In this document: piece after piece, positions 32,361 to 41,229 of the stretch
How positions within the stretch are numbered: position 1 is the stretch's first letter
Layout of the letters: each line of letters begins with the position of its first letter
Source of the DNA: Anaerolineae bacterium
GTDB lineage: Bacteria > Chloroflexota > Anaerolineae > Aggregatilineales > Phototrophicaceae
Direction of reading: 5' to 3'
Assembly: GCA_022823945.1 (NCBI GenBank)
Contig: JAJEBK010000022.1
Location: 62,001 to 126,000, forward strand
DNA: 64,000 nt
Translations under genes and position numbers: made by a program
Notes under the pieces: generated by a model
Told to the model about the DNA's origin: nothing
Databases searched by the model: none
The model's input: the letters and a program-made list of their open reading frames with translations, nothing else

Positions 32361-33964
32361 CAGCCGGCACCGCGATAAATCGTGACATAGCGCCGCGGCT
32401 CGTCGCCCACGCTGGCCGATTGCATGTGTGCCTGGCGCGCCAGTTGGTGTTGGCGCTTGCGGACCTGCGAGGCTTGCGGCTTCAGATTGATGTATTCTTC
32501 GCCTGCGCGGATGCGGCTGATGGCGCGTTCGGCTTCTTCAATTGCTGCGCCGAAGGTGTCTTGTGTCTCTCGCGAGTTGAGTCGAAACAGATCGACCAGG
32601 AAGTTCTCCATCTGCGTGACGGTATTGGCGCGCAGCACATAGATCGAGACGCCGCTTTTCTCGCCGTCCATGATGAGTCGTGGGCGACGGCGGTAGTGCG
32701 TCTTCAGGGTGACGATGGCTTCTGCCTCGCCGAGATCGTCTGTCAGCATCATTGGGACAGCCAGGCGGCGAGCGGCGTTTTCGAGTCGGTTGCGCGCCAC
32801 GCCATAAGGATAGACGCGAATCGTGCGCAGACTGCGCGGATCGGCGTTTGCCTGTTCGCCCTTGATCTCACTGCGAGACTTTCCATTGTCGCGGTTGCCG
32901 CGCACGACATGGGCGCTGCTGGCTTGGCTGCCTTGCCGGGCTGGGGCAGAGCGAGCAGCGGCTTCTTGCACTTGTTCGCTGATGTTGATGATGCCGGCCG
33001 CATCGCGTTCGCGCAATTCGGTGGGCAGCGGACGATTTCGCAGCATGGCATCGACAGCCGAGGCGACATCGGCATGCACCACCAGCCGGTCGCGCGCCTG
33101 GATCTCGATGACGATGTCGAAAGTGGGCGCGGTCCGCCGCTCCAGCACGACCTTTTGGGTGCCGCGCCGTCGTGCCTCATCATCAGACAAGGTGACCGAT
33201 TCGATGCCGCCGATCAGGTCGGACAGAGTCGGATTAAGCAGCAGGTTTTCCAATGTGTTGCCATGCGCCGTGCCGATCAACTGTACGCCGCGTTCGGCGA
33301 TTGTGCGCGCGGCTTTCGCTTCCAGCTCGCGGCCGATTTCATCAATGATAATGACTTCGGGATTATGATTTTCCACCGCCTCGATCATGACTTCGTGCTG
33401 GCGGTCGGGCTTTGACACCTGCATGCGCCGCGCCTTGCCGACTGCTTCGTGCGGGATATCGCCATCGCCGCCGATCTCGTTGGAAGTATCGACGATGACA
33501 ACGCGCTTGGCGCTTGCCCGCACCCGCGCCGCCTCGCGCAGCAGGGTTGTTTTGCCAACGCCTGGCGGACCCACCAGCAACACACTTTGCCCGGCTTCGA
33601 TCAAATCGCCGATGATGTCGATCGTGCCATAGACTGCGCGTCCGATGCGCACGGTCAAACCGACGATCTTGCCACGGCGGTTGCGAATGGCCGAGATGCG
33701 ATGCAGCGACCGCTCAATGCCGGCGCGGTTGTCAGCGTCGAAGTCACCCAGTTCTTTGATCAATTGGCGCAGGTCGTCTTCAGAAACTTCGTGCTGCGAT
33801 AGCTCATATTCGCCAGCGATATAGCGCGCGGTTGGCCTGCGTCCCAAATCCAGCACGATCTCCAGAAGCTGGCTGGTGTTGCCCAATTCGTCAATGGCGC
33901 TGCGGATGCGTATGGGCAGCACACGCCGCAGGATATCAAAGTCGTCTGTGATTCGTTTGTCCAT
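32360..33964 (-). CDS. SpoIIIAA/Ycf45-like AAA ATPase with C-terminal R3H domain
   Basis: Family typical of cyanobacteria, plastids (Ycf45) and Chloroflexi, with no settled function. The N-terminal region opens [20 protein letters not shown]. Around residues 127-139 lies Walker [32 protein letters not shown] and the Walker B region [10 protein letters not shown] follow. The C-terminal 100 residues contain an R3H-like nucleic-acid-binding segment ([17 protein letters not shown]) and a further conserved basic tail. At 534 aa it is standard. It overlaps the DUF89 gene by one base. A role in nucleic acid binding is inferred from the domains. Confidence 0.85.
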   Translation of the reverse strand: MDKRITDDFDILRRVLPIRIRSAIDELGNTSQLLEIVLDLGRRPTARYIAGEYELSQHEVSEDDLRQLIKELGDFDADNRAGIERSLHRISAIRNRRGKIVGLTVRIGRAVYGTIDIIGDLIEAGQSVLLVGPPGVGKTTLLREAARVRASAKRVVIVDTSNEIGGDGDIPHEAVGKARRMQVSKPDRQHEVMIEAVENHNPEVIIIDEIGRELEAKAARTIAERGVQLIGTAHGNTLENLLLNPTLSDLIGGIESVTLSDDEARRRGTQKVVLERRTAPTFDIVIEIQARDRLVVHADVASAVDAMLRNRPLPTELRERDAAGIINISEQVQEAAARSAPARQGSQASSAHVVRGNRDNGKSRSEIKGEQANADPRSLRTIRVYPYGVARNRLENAARRLAVPMMLTDDLGEAEAIVTLKTHYRRRPRLIMDGEKSGVSIYVLRANTVTQMENFLVDLFRLNSRETQDTFGAAIEEAERAISRIRAGEEYINLKPQASQVRKRQHQLARQAHMQSASVGDEPRRYVTIYRGAG

Positions 33965-33990
33965 TGAGCGGGCGTTTGCCTCCGATCTGC

Positions 33991-34965
33991 CTACAGGGGG
34001 TCGCGCTGTATCTTGGTTTCGCTGCCCATGCGCAGGGTCGCCGCGGGCTTGCGTCCGCCAGAAGTGCCCAGCCCGACTTGCTCAAAACAAGCCTGGCGCA
34101 CGCCGGCTGTCAGGTGCTTGACCATTACCGCCTGCTCAAGCCAGGGGGAAAAGTCCAGATCGCGCATGGCGTTTTCCAGCCAGCCTTGATAGCCGCGCAC
34201 ACAAACATAAACAGGCAGCTTGCGACTGCGCTCGATCTGCTGCCAGGCGGCGGCGATGATGTCGGACGCTTCGTCCAGCACTTCTGGATGCACAAAGGGC
34301 ACGACATAAACGCCGTGCTTGCCTTTTGAATAGGCTATGTACGCTTCGATCTTGCCGTCTCTTCGATAAACCAGGCCCGTCATGTCGGTCGATGGTCCCA
34401 GGATCGCCTGCATGATGCGCGGGATGGTGCTGCCCAACAGCGCAGCCACGCCAACCTGGTCAGCCTGCGTCTCGGCATGAATGCGGATGCCTGGCGGAGC
34501 AGGCGGAGCGCCGAGGGGACCACAGCGCCAGATAACCTGCCGGCTGTAAACAGCATAGCCGGCGCGACGCATGGTCTCAAAGAGGCGATGGCTCAGTTCG
34601 ACCTCGCCGACCAGCGACTGCGCGCCCGTTTTGCCGGCCTGGGCAGCCATGGCGTCCAACATGTGCAGCCAGATCGAGTCATCTTCGCGTTCTTCCAAAG
34701 TCGGTGCCAAATAGACGATATGCGCGTTAAGCTCGCCCTGTCGATAACGAAATTGCCCGACCACATTTTGCTCGTCCCGCTGTGCCAGCAGCGTATGCAA
34801 GCCGCGCGGAAAAACAATGCTGCTGAGCAAGGCGCTGCTTTGCCCGCGGGCGTCTTCGGTCAACCCCAGCTCGCTGTGCAAAACGATGGCGTTCTGCTTC
34901 AAGCGGAGCATCAGCGGCAGGTCGAGCAGCTTCATGGCGTGGGCATCGGTCTGGCTGTGCATCAT
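33991..34965 (-). CDS. GNAT-like acetyltransferase domain protein
   Basis: 324-aa soluble protein with two GNAT-like halves but weak motifs. The N-terminal half has [21 protein letters not shown] and [20 protein letters not shown]; the second half has [33 protein letters not shown] and [13 protein letters not shown]. These fit strand 4 - strand 5 - helix ends of the fold. Acetyl-CoA loop residues are poorly conserved, so activity is uncertain. It has no visible ribosome site; ATG at 34965 is simply the first. It lies upstream of the R3H ATPase with a 26-bp gap and may share its transcript. Confidence 0.6.
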   Translation of the reverse strand: MMHSQTDAHAMKLLDLPLMLRLKQNAIVLHSELGLTEDARGQSSALLSSIVFPRGLHTLLAQRDEQNVVGQFRYRQGELNAHIVYLAPTLEEREDDSIWLHMLDAMAAQAGKTGAQSLVGEVELSHRLFETMRRAGYAVYSRQVIWRCGPLGAPPAPPGIRIHAETQADQVGVAALLGSTIPRIMQAILGPSTDMTGLVYRRDGKIEAYIAYSKGKHGVYVVPFVHPEVLDEASDIIAAAWQQIERSRKLPVYVCVRGYQGWLENAMRDLDFSPWLEQAVMVKHLTAGVRQACFEQVGLGTSGGRKPAATLRMGSETKIQRDPL

Positions 34966-35015
34966 GCTGGCATTGTAGCGCAGGATTGCCCCAGGGGCAC
35001 AGAGGCACAGAGGAT

Positions 35016-35044
35016 TTGGCGAGTTTCACTGCGCAAGATAGAAT
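35016..35044 (+). promoter_or_regulatory. Promoter of the Gfo/Idh/MocA oxidoreductase
   Basis: -35 TTGGCG (35016-35021), 17-bp spacer, -10 TAGAAT (35039-35044), 29 nt before the start codon. Confidence 0.55.
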
Positions 35045-35073
35045 CTTGGGCATATACAAGGAGCGAATCCGCC

Positions 35074-36135
35074 ATGAAGACATTGCGCGCGGCTTTTATC
35101 GGCACGGGACGCATTTCCGACCTGCACGCTCTGGCCTACCTGGAAGATGACCGAGCCGAGATTGTCGCCATCTGCGACAGCAACAGGCAGCTTGCGCAGG
35201 CGCGCGGAAAAAAATGGGGCGTGCCGGACTCGCGCATTTTCAGCGACTACAACGACATGCTGGCGCTGGACGATATCGACCTGGTCGAGATCCTGCTTCC
35301 GCATCACCTGCATCACAGCGCTACGCTGGCTGCCATCGCGGCGGGCAAGCATGTGTCGGTGCAAAAGCCAATGGCGCTTTCGGTGGAGCAAGCCGACGAG
35401 ATGGTGGCGGCGGCGCATTCGGCCGGGTTACTCCTCAAAGTCTATGAAAACTTCATCTTCTACCCGCCTGTGCAGCGCGCCAAAGCCTTGATTGACAATG
35501 GCGAAATCGGCGAGCTGCTGACTATCCGCATCAAGAGCAATTCTGGCATCAGCCCCAGCGAGTGGGATGTGCCCAGTGGCGCGCGCGCCTGGCGCTTCAC
35601 GCCCGATGAATGTGGCGGTGGTCCGCTTGTCTTTGATGACGGGCATCACAAGTTCGCCCTGGGTTGGCATTTCATGGGCAGGGCAGAAGAGGTCCACGCC
35701 TGGATCGGCAGCAGCGAAGTCGCGCCGGGCGAATACCTCGATGCGCCGGCCATCGTGTCCTGGAAGTTTCCAGGCAATCGCTATGGCTCGCTGGAATGCG
35801 TCTATTCGCCGCAGTTGCTGCTGGATACACAGCACTATGCACAGGACGACCGCATCGAAATCACCGGCAGCAAAGGGGTCATCTGGGTTACGCGCGGGCA
35901 CGGCAAGATGCTGGACATTCCTCCAGTCGTGCTATACCGCGACCTAACCACGCGCACATTTTCCGACATGCCGGTCGGCTGGCAGCACAGCTTCATCAAT
36001 TCGACCCGGCAATTTATTGATGCCTGGTTCAGTGGCGAACCCCCGCAGCTCACCGGCGAACAGGGACGCGAGGTGCTGCGCTTTGCGCTGGCGGCGCAGG
36101 AATCGGCGCGTTTGGGGCGTTCAGTCAAGCTCTAG
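35074..36135 (+). CDS. Gfo/Idh/MocA-family oxidoreductase
   Basis: NAD(P)-dependent sugar or inositol dehydrogenase type. The Rossmann opening is AAFIGTGRISDLHALAYLED. The catalytic-region motif VSVQKPMALSVEQADEMV carries the conserved EKP-like Lys (here QKP), and the second domain shows ENFIFYPPVQRAKALIDNGEIGE and FDDGHHKFALGWHFMG, where the DGxHH-type His pair is expected. Length (353 aa) is typical. The ATG has AAGGAG 10 nt upstream. It stands alone; its end overlaps the convergent xpt-like gene by 15 bp. The substrate is not predictable. Confidence 0.88.
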   Translation: MKTLRAAFIGTGRISDLHALAYLEDDRAEIVAICDSNRQLAQARGKKWGVPDSRIFSDYNDMLALDDIDLVEILLPHHLHHSATLAAIAAGKHVSVQKPMALSVEQADEMVAAAHSAGLLLKVYENFIFYPPVQRAKALIDNGEIGELLTIRIKSNSGISPSEWDVPSGARAWRFTPDECGGGPLVFDDGHHKFALGWHFMGRAEEVHAWIGSSEVAPGEYLDAPAIVSWKFPGNRYGSLECVYSPQLLLDTQHYAQDDRIEITGSKGVIWVTRGHGKMLDIPPVVLYRDLTTRTFSDMPVGWQHSFINSTRQFIDAWFSGEPPQLTGEQGREVLRFALAAQESARLGRSVKL

Positions 36136-36723
36136 GCGCGGCTGCCGCGAATCCAGCAGGGTGATGGTTTCGCCTTCCATAGCGGTGATGGACGCCAGCG
36201 CGTGAATGGGGACATCGAACTGGGCTTGCACGGCTGCTCGCCCGTTTTCAAAAGTTTTTTCCACCACGACGCCGACGCCGACCAGGTTGGCGCGCGCGCT
36301 CTTGACGATCCGCGCCAGCGCCAGCAGGGTGCGGCCACTGGCCAGGAAGTCGTCGATAATCAGCACATTTTCGTCCGCGTGCAAAAACTCTGCCGAGACC
36401 AGCAGCAGCGTTTCACCGCCTTTGGTGTGGCTGGGTGCGGTTTCGAGGTAAACCGGACCGGCCATGGTAATGGGCTTTTTCTTGCGCGCATAAACGACCG
36501 GCACGCCCATTTCGATGCCAGCCATCAGCGCCGGCGCGATGCCCGAGATCTCGGCAGTGAGGATGCGGTCGACCTGCAAACCGGCGAAACGTTTGGCAAT
36601 GGCTTTGCCCATGCCCGCCATCAATTGCGGGTCGATCTGATGGTTGACCAGGCTGTCGACCTTGAGTATGCCGCCACCCAGGTTGACGCCTTCACGACGG
36701 ATTCGTTCGATCAACTCTTGCAA
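36121..36723 (-). CDS. xpt: Xanthine phosphoribosyltransferase-like purine salvage enzyme
   Basis: Converts xanthine (or a similar base) and PRPP to the nucleotide. It follows Xpt closely: LGGGILKVDSLVNHQIDP, ISGIAPALMAGIEMGVPVVYARKKKP, then the PRPP motif ENVLIIDDFLASGRT, and GVGVVVEKTFENGR. At 200 aa it is the usual length. TTG at 36723 is chosen because AAAGGAGG precedes it at 5 nt; this costs ten residues relative to the open frame and agrees with the family start. Some homologues in other phyla are adenine or orotate enzymes, so the base is not certain. No purine riboswitch is seen upstream. Confidence 0.88.
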   Translation of the reverse strand: MQELIERIRREGVNLGGGILKVDSLVNHQIDPQLMAGMGKAIAKRFAGLQVDRILTAEISGIAPALMAGIEMGVPVVYARKKKPITMAGPVYLETAPSHTKGGETLLLVSAEFLHADENVLIIDDFLASGRTLLALARIVKSARANLVGVGVVVEKTFENGRAAVQAQFDVPIHALASITAMEGETITLLDSRQPRLELD

Positions 36724-36809
36724 AGCAGCCTCCTTTCGGCTGTTCTCAAACAAAAGCTAATGCGCGCCACGAGCATCGCCAATATCGTGATGCAACAAGG
36801 CAGAGCACC

Positions 36810-36839
36810 GTAGGGGCGATTCTTGAGTCGCCCACCTGG
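36810..36839. repeat. Hairpin repeat, family 2, copy 2
   Basis: GTAGGGGCGATTCTTG followed by AGTCGCCCACCTGG, with arms GGGCGA/TCGCCC. It lies in the 161-bp gap between the xpt-like and DinB genes. The pattern matches 25793-25822. Confidence 0.7.
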
Positions 36840-36884
36840 TCAACAATGGCGATGCGGGCGATTCCTTCGGCATGCACAGGTCGT

Positions 36885-37376
36885 TCAGCTGCCCGCCAAA
36901 ACGCGCGTGATTTGTTCGATATGGTCCAGGTCATGCAAGGGGACTTGCATAGCGGCGTCGGTCATGCTGAAGCTGTCGCGCTCAGGGTGGATGCCGCTGC
37001 GCGCCCACTGCTCGGCGGTCAATCCCTTGAAGAAGCCAACAAAACGCAGCCGCGACACCTGTAGCGAAGCGTATGCGCTGACCAGCGACTGCGACTGATA
37101 ATCGCGCTCGATCGCCATGGCTTCATGGTCGTATGCGGGCAGCTGTGGGTGCTCCTGCGCGAGCATCATCACGGCGCGGTCGTAGAAAATCACATCAAAG
37201 TCGCGCAGATGACAGACGATTTCCATGATCGACCAGCCATCGCTGCCGTCGCGCAGGCTGCGGGCTTGTTCATCGTCGATCCTGGCCACGATATGCCCCA
37301 GCGACTTCAATGTCAGGCGCATGGAGAGTACTTGCCGCGCGCGCACCGCTCGCCATGCTGCTGCCGCTTCGTCCAT
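36885..37376 (-). CDS. DinB-like metal-binding four-helix-bundle protein
   Basis: DinB/YfiT superfamily protein, possibly a thiol- or glutathione-like S-transferase or hydrolase. Metal-ligand positions are visible: His in MEIVCHLRDFDVIFYD and the HxxxH-like pair in VPLHDLDHIEQI near the C-terminus. The four predicted helices span 163 aa, the family norm. ATG at 37376 is preceded by the strong ribosome site AGGAGG. It stands alone between the repeat-bearing gap and a WD40 gene. Substrate and thiol partner are unknown. Confidence 0.78.
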   Translation of the reverse strand: MDEAAAAWRAVRARQVLSMRLTLKSLGHIVARIDDEQARSLRDGSDGWSIMEIVCHLRDFDVIFYDRAVMMLAQEHPQLPAYDHEAMAIERDYQSQSLVSAYASLQVSRLRFVGFFKGLTAEQWARSGIHPERDSFSMTDAAMQVPLHDLDHIEQITRVLAGS

Positions 37377-37435
37377 CTGCCACCTCCTGTTTGGGATATG
37401 CATTTCAACAAGGCGAGTCTAGCACAAGCGAGTTG

Positions 37436-38392
37436 TCATTCAGAGGGTAGCCCCCACAATACAACACGATTGTCACCGCCGCCGGATGCCAACAGCCCGC
37501 CAGCCGGGTGCAGGCCCAGCGCCAGCACGGGACGCCGATGTTCCGTCAGCGCCGCCAGTTCGCGCCCCATTGCGGCATCCCAGATGCGCAGGCAGTTGTC
37601 GCGCCCACCACTGACCAGCAGCGCGTTATCCAGCGAGTAGGCCAACGCGTCTACACCGCCCGCATGCGCCTTCCATTTGCGCTTTGGCCGCCGGCGAATT
37701 CCCGCTTCATCCGCAGCTGGCAGAGACGAGTCCATATCCCATAGGCGGATGGACATATCTTTGCTCGCTGATGCCAACATACCAGCCGGCGACAGGGCAA
37801 TCTCACGCACCCAGTCGTCGTGCGCGCCCACGATGTCGCTTGCGTAGTCCGCGCGCAGGTCCCAGCGGCGGATGCTTTTGTCGCGCGAGCCGGAAAACAA
37901 CCAGCGCCCGCTTGCATCAAAGGCGAGCGCCGTAACTTCGTCTGTGTGCGCCGCCAGCAGCCCATGTTTGCCGCCAGACGCGATATCCCACAGTCGTATC
38001 GACCCATCCGCGCCGCCACTTGCCAGTCTGCTGCCGTCGGGATGCCAGGCCAATGCCTCGACCGAGCCGGGATGACCCGTCAACGTGGCTGATTCGACAA
38101 ACGAATCTGTGCCAGCCTGCCACAATTTGATGCGGGTATCGGCGCTGCACGAGGCGATCAGCCCGCCGCCTGGATGGAAAGCGATGTCTTTGACCGGCGC
38201 GCTGTGCCCACGCAGGTGAAAGTCGGCCGCCCCACCGAATCCGCCGCGATATACCGCCACGCCTTCGCCGCCGGCAATCGCCAGCATGTTACCACTCGGC
38301 GACCAGCGCAGTTGCGAGATCCAGCCAAAAGATACGCTGCCCAGGGGGCGAATCCGCGAGGCATTGCTCCGCGCGAGCAAGGCGATCTTCAC
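37436..38392 (-). CDS. WD40-repeat beta-propeller protein
   Basis: 318-aa protein made of about seven WD40 repeats, predicted to fold as one propeller and act as a binding platform. Repeat ends are clear: HPGGGLIASCSADTRIKLW, HPDGSRLASGGADGSIRLWD, DASGRWLFSGSRDKSIRRWD, GMLASASKDMSIRLWD, LLVSGGRDNCLRIWD and GGLLASGGGDNRVVLW. No kinase, protease or signal peptide is attached. GTG at 38392 has AGGAG 9 nt upstream; the longer TTG start would overlap the divergent promoter region. Partner proteins are unknown. Confidence 0.88.
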   Translation of the reverse strand: MKIALLARSNASRIRPLGSVSFGWISQLRWSPSGNMLAIAGGEGVAVYRGGFGGAADFHLRGHSAPVKDIAFHPGGGLIASCSADTRIKLWQAGTDSFVESATLTGHPGSVEALAWHPDGSRLASGGADGSIRLWDIASGGKHGLLAAHTDEVTALAFDASGRWLFSGSRDKSIRRWDLRADYASDIVGAHDDWVREIALSPAGMLASASKDMSIRLWDMDSSLPAADEAGIRRRPKRKWKAHAGGVDALAYSLDNALLVSGGRDNCLRIWDAAMGRELAALTEHRRPVLALGLHPAGGLLASGGGDNRVVLWGLPSE

Positions 38393-38426
38393 GAGCTGCT
38401 GCTCCTGTGATGTCGGCGCTGCCAAG

Positions 38427-38434
38427 AGTATAAT
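38427..38434. promoter_or_regulatory. Shared divergent -10 region (WD40 / thioesterase)
   Basis: AGTATAAT can be read as TATAAT on the plus strand (38429-38434) and TATACT on the minus strand (38427-38432), in a 72-bp gap between divergent genes. No convincing -35 on either side. Confidence 0.4.
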
Positions 38435-38464
38435 GCCGCCCAACCCGAACAGACGAGAGTCGCC

Positions 38465-38962
38465 ATGAGCCGCATCGCCACCAGGTTAGCCGAAATTCGC
38501 CAACTGGAACTTGCCCATCGGCAGGCTATCCCCGCTGCCTTCCTGGACGAAAACCAGCATGTTAATGTGCAATTCTATGTGCATTTGGTCGAGAAGGGCT
38601 TGGTCGCGGTATTCGAGCGGGCTGGCCTGGGCGAAATCTATGCCGCTGCCGACGAGCATGGCAACTTCGCGCTGGAGCAGCACATCCGCTACCTGGCTGA
38701 GATTTTGCGTGACGAGCAGGTTAGCGTGTACATCCGTTTGCTGGAGCTAACGCCAAAGCGCGCATATTTCATGGGCTTTGTCATCAATGACACGCGCGAG
38801 CAACTGGCCTGCACCGTCGAGGTCGTGCAAATGAATGTCGACATTCGCCAGCGACGCGGCGCGCCATATCCTCCCGCGGGCAAGGCGGCTTTGCAGGCAT
38901 TGCATGCGCGGCACGAGGCGCTTGACTGGTGCGCCCCTGTCTGCGGAGTGATGCGCGCTTGA
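38465..38962 (+). CDS. Hot-dog-fold thioesterase
   Basis: Predicted acyl-CoA thioesterase of the 4-hydroxybenzoyl-CoA/FcbC-like hot-dog class. Evidence: the core FLDENQHVNVQFYVHLVEKGL, where the usual active-site DxNGH-type segment sits as DENQHVN, then the long helix and strands EQHIRYLAEILRDEQVSVYIRL and RAYFMGFVINDTREQLACTVEVVQMNVD. At 165 aa it is normal for the fold. It is read divergently from the WD40 gene, with its stop 3 bp from the convergent peptidase stop. The acyl substrate is unknown. Confidence 0.75.
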   Translation: MSRIATRLAEIRQLELAHRQAIPAAFLDENQHVNVQFYVHLVEKGLVAVFERAGLGEIYAAADEHGNFALEQHIRYLAEILRDEQVSVYIRLLELTPKRAYFMGFVINDTREQLACTVEVVQMNVDIRQRRGAPYPPAGKAALQALHARHEALDWCAPVCGVMRA

Positions 38963-38965
38963 AGC

Positions 38966-40054
38966 CTACAACTTGCGCGGGTACGAAGTCAGCACATCGA
39001 TGCCGTCTTCGGTGACCACCACATTGTCTTCGATGCGCACGCCGCCGACGCCAGGAATGTAGACGCCCGGCTCGATTGTGAAGACCATGCCGGGTTCGAG
39101 CAGTTGTTTGTTGCCCGCTACGATGTTGGGCAGCTCGTGCACGCTCAGTCCCAAGCCATGCCCCAGGCGATGTATGAAGTAATCGCCCAAACCAGCCGCT
39201 TCGATGACCTCTCGCGCCGCGCGGTCGAGGGCTTCGCAGCTGACGCCGGGTCTGGCAAATTGGCGGGCTGCCTTGTTCGCGCCATAAACAGCCTCAGCCA
39301 TAGCGCGCATCTGTGGGCTTGGCTCGCCTGCGCAGAAGGTGCGGGTGATATCGGCGGGATACTCTTCGTAGCGCGCGCCGAAGTCGATGAGCAGGAATTC
39401 GTCTTCGCCCCAAACGCGATCGCCGGTGCTGCCATGAGGCAAGCCGCTCTTTTCGCCCGTCAGCACGAGCAGGAATGCCAAGCCTTGTGCCCCGCGCGAA
39501 AGCATCTCCGCAGACAGCCGGTCGGCGATTTCCCGCTCGGTCAAGCCAGGTCTTGCCCAGGCCATGGTCGCCTGCAGCGCCGCTTCGCTGATGTCGATGG
39601 CTCGCTGCAATTTGACGATCTCTTGCGGAGTTTTGCGCGCGCGAATGTTGAAGAAGAGCTCGCCAATATCCCGCGTTTGGGTTGCTCGCAAGCCAGCTTT
39701 TTCCAGCGCCAGCCACTCGAAGTAACGCAATGTTTCGCCATCCAGCGCGCAGCTTGTGCCAGCGCCGGCCAGCGCGGTTACAGCTTCTTTGAATGCGCCA
39801 TGATAGCCGTCTTGATCGGCCCACATGAAGCGCCGCGCTTCCAGATCCGGGCGGGCATCCAGCTTGGTCACTTCCAACTCGGGGATGATGAACGACAATC
39901 CTTGCCGACTGTACAAAGCCAGGATGGGACGTTCGGACAAATGGAAGTGCAAGCCAGTGAAGTACAGCATGTTTTCGCCGGGCACAAAGCCGACCAGGTC
40001 CGCGCCGCTTTGTGCCAGCAGGGCATCCAGCCGCGCCAGGTAATCGATTGCCAT
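38966..40054 (-). CDS. Xaa-Pro aminopeptidase (M24B)
   Basis: Dinuclear-metal peptidase removing residues ahead of proline, or a prolidase. The creatinase-like N-terminal domain is present ([18 protein letters not shown]). The catalytic pita-bread domain has all ligands: Asp in [20 protein letters not shown], His in [17 protein letters not shown], Glu in [23 protein letters not shown]. At 362 aa it is full length. ATG at 40054 has GGAG 7 nt upstream. It is divergent from a proline-racemase-family gene across an intergenic region with a large inverted repeat, suggesting joint use of proline-containing peptides. Confidence 0.93.
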   Translation of the reverse strand: MAIDYLARLDALLAQSGADLVGFVPGENMLYFTGLHFHLSERPILALYSRQGLSFIIPELEVTKLDARPDLEARRFMWADQDGYHGAFKEAVTALAGAGTSCALDGETLRYFEWLALEKAGLRATQTRDIGELFFNIRARKTPQEIVKLQRAIDISEAALQATMAWARPGLTEREIADRLSAEMLSRGAQGLAFLLVLTGEKSGLPHGSTGDRVWGEDEFLLIDFGARYEEYPADITRTFCAGEPSPQMRAMAEAVYGANKAARQFARPGVSCEALDRAAREVIEAAGLGDYFIHRLGHGLGLSVHELPNIVAGNKQLLEPGMVFTIEPGVYIPGVGGVRIEDNVVVTEDGIDVLTSYPRKL

Positions 40055-40080
40055 GTTGTTGCTCCATCCGCGTGAATTGT

Positions 40081-40174
40081 CTGGCAGATTTGACCACAGC
40101 CCGCGTAGTTGGTCAAACGCGCCGCTTGTGCCGCCGCCGCAAACTGTGGTCAAATCCTGGGCAGATTCTGCCAG
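40081..40174. promoter_or_regulatory. Inverted repeat in divergent peptidase / proline-racemase intergenic region
   Basis: A perfect 12-nt inverted repeat ATTTGACCACAG (40088-40099) / CTGTGGTCAAAT (40144-40155). The outer arms CTGGCAGA (40081-40088) and TCTGCCAG (40167-40174) also match, after an 11-nt insertion. A third half-site GGTCAAA lies at 40111-40117. Three copies of the TTTGACC/GGTCAAA core in 134 bp between divergent genes look like operators for a dimeric repressor, or one long hairpin. Confidence 0.6.
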
Positions 40175-40188
40175 CCAGGGACGAGCCC

Positions 40189-41229
40189 ATGCGCAGTTCT
40201 CGCTTGATTCATATCGTCAATTGCCATGCCGAAGGCGAAGTCGGCAATGTCATCGTCGGTGGCGTGCCCGCTCCGCCCGGCGATACGCTCTGGCAGCAAG
40301 CGCGCTTCCTCGCCAGCGACAATTCCCTGCGCCAATTTGTGCTGAACGAGCCGCGTGGTGGCGTTTTCAAGCATATCAGCCTGCTGGTGCCGCCGAAGAG
40401 CGCAGAGACCGCCTGGGGCTTCATCGTCATGGAACCCGAGCACACGCCGCCCATGTCGGGCTCCAATGCCATTTGCGTCGCCACAGTCTTGCTGGACACG
40501 GGCATGATCGCCATGCGCGAGCCAGAAACACACTTCCTGCTGGAAGCGCCGGGCGGTCTGGTGTCGGTGCGCGCTTTTTGCAAGGCTGGCAAAGCGCAAA
40601 GCATCGAAATCGAGAATCTGCCCGCCTTTGCAGACAAGCTGCATGCCAGGCTGGAACTGGCCGGGCATGGCACATTGACTGTCGATGTCGCTTATGGCGG
40701 CGACAGCTTCGTGTTGGTTGATGCGCGCGCATTGGGGTTTGCCCTGGCAGCCGACGAAGCCGCGGATCTGGCTGGCTTGGGCGCGCAGATCACTGCTGCC
40801 GCCAATGAGCAGATCGGCTTCCAGCACCCCATACACAGCGAATGGGCTGCCATCTCTTTCTGCCAATTCACACTGCCGGTCGAACGCGTCAATGGCGAGC
40901 TGAGCGGACGCAACACTGTCGCTATCGACCCGGGCAAACTGGATCGCTCACCATGTGGCACGGGCTGCTGCGCGCGGATGGCGGTGCTGCATGCGCGGGG
41001 ACAGCTGACGATCGGCGAGCGATTCGTGGGCAGGTCGATCATCGGCTCGCGCTTTGATTGCCAGCTTTTGCGCGAAACGACTGTCGGCGGACGAGCGGCT
41101 GTGGTGCCAACTCTGCGGGGGCGCGCCTGGATCACGGGGACACAGCAACTGATGCTCGACCCCGCCGATCCTTGGCCTGTGGGCTATCGTTTGTCCGATA
41201 CCTGGGGCGCGCCAGTCAAACGCGCTTGA
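40189..41229 (+). CDS. Proline racemase superfamily protein (Ser/Cys type)
   Basis: Member of the proline racemase / hydroxyproline epimerase / trans-3-hydroxyproline dehydratase superfamily. The N-terminal [18 protein letters not shown] is typical. Of the two catalytic positions, the first is Ser90 ([17 protein letters not shown], normally MCGH) and the second is Cys256 ([18 protein letters not shown]). Cys-Cys members are racemases/epimerases and Cys-Thr members dehydratases; the Ser-Cys type is less uniform, so the reaction is undecided. At 346 aa it is normal. It is divergent from an Xaa-Pro peptidase, which fits use of proline or hydroxyproline peptides. Confidence 0.88.
   Translation: MRSSRLIHIVNCHAEGEVGNVIVGGVPAPPGDTLWQQARFLASDNSLRQFVLNEPRGGVFKHISLLVPPKSAETAWGFIVMEPEHTPPMSGSNAICVATVLLDTGMIAMREPETHFLLEAPGGLVSVRAFCKAGKAQSIEIENLPAFADKLHARLELAGHGTLTVDVAYGGDSFVLVDARALGFALAADEAADLAGLGAQITAAANEQIGFQHPIHSEWAAISFCQFTLPVERVNGELSGRNTVAIDPGKLDRSPCGTGCCARMAVLHARGQLTIGERFVGRSIIGSRFDCQLLRETTVGGRAAVVPTLRGRAWITGTQQLMLDPADPWPVGYRLSDTWGAPVKRA

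Noticed and set aside
34477..35073. Long N-terminal extension of the Gfo/Idh/MocA oxidoreductase
   Set aside because: The extra 199 codons overlap the divergent GNAT-like gene and have no family similarity; a promoter and ribosome site mark the start at 35074.
36724..36884. Purine riboswitch upstream of xpt
   Set aside because: xpt often follows one, but the three-helix purine aptamer signature is not present; only a hairpin repeat is seen.
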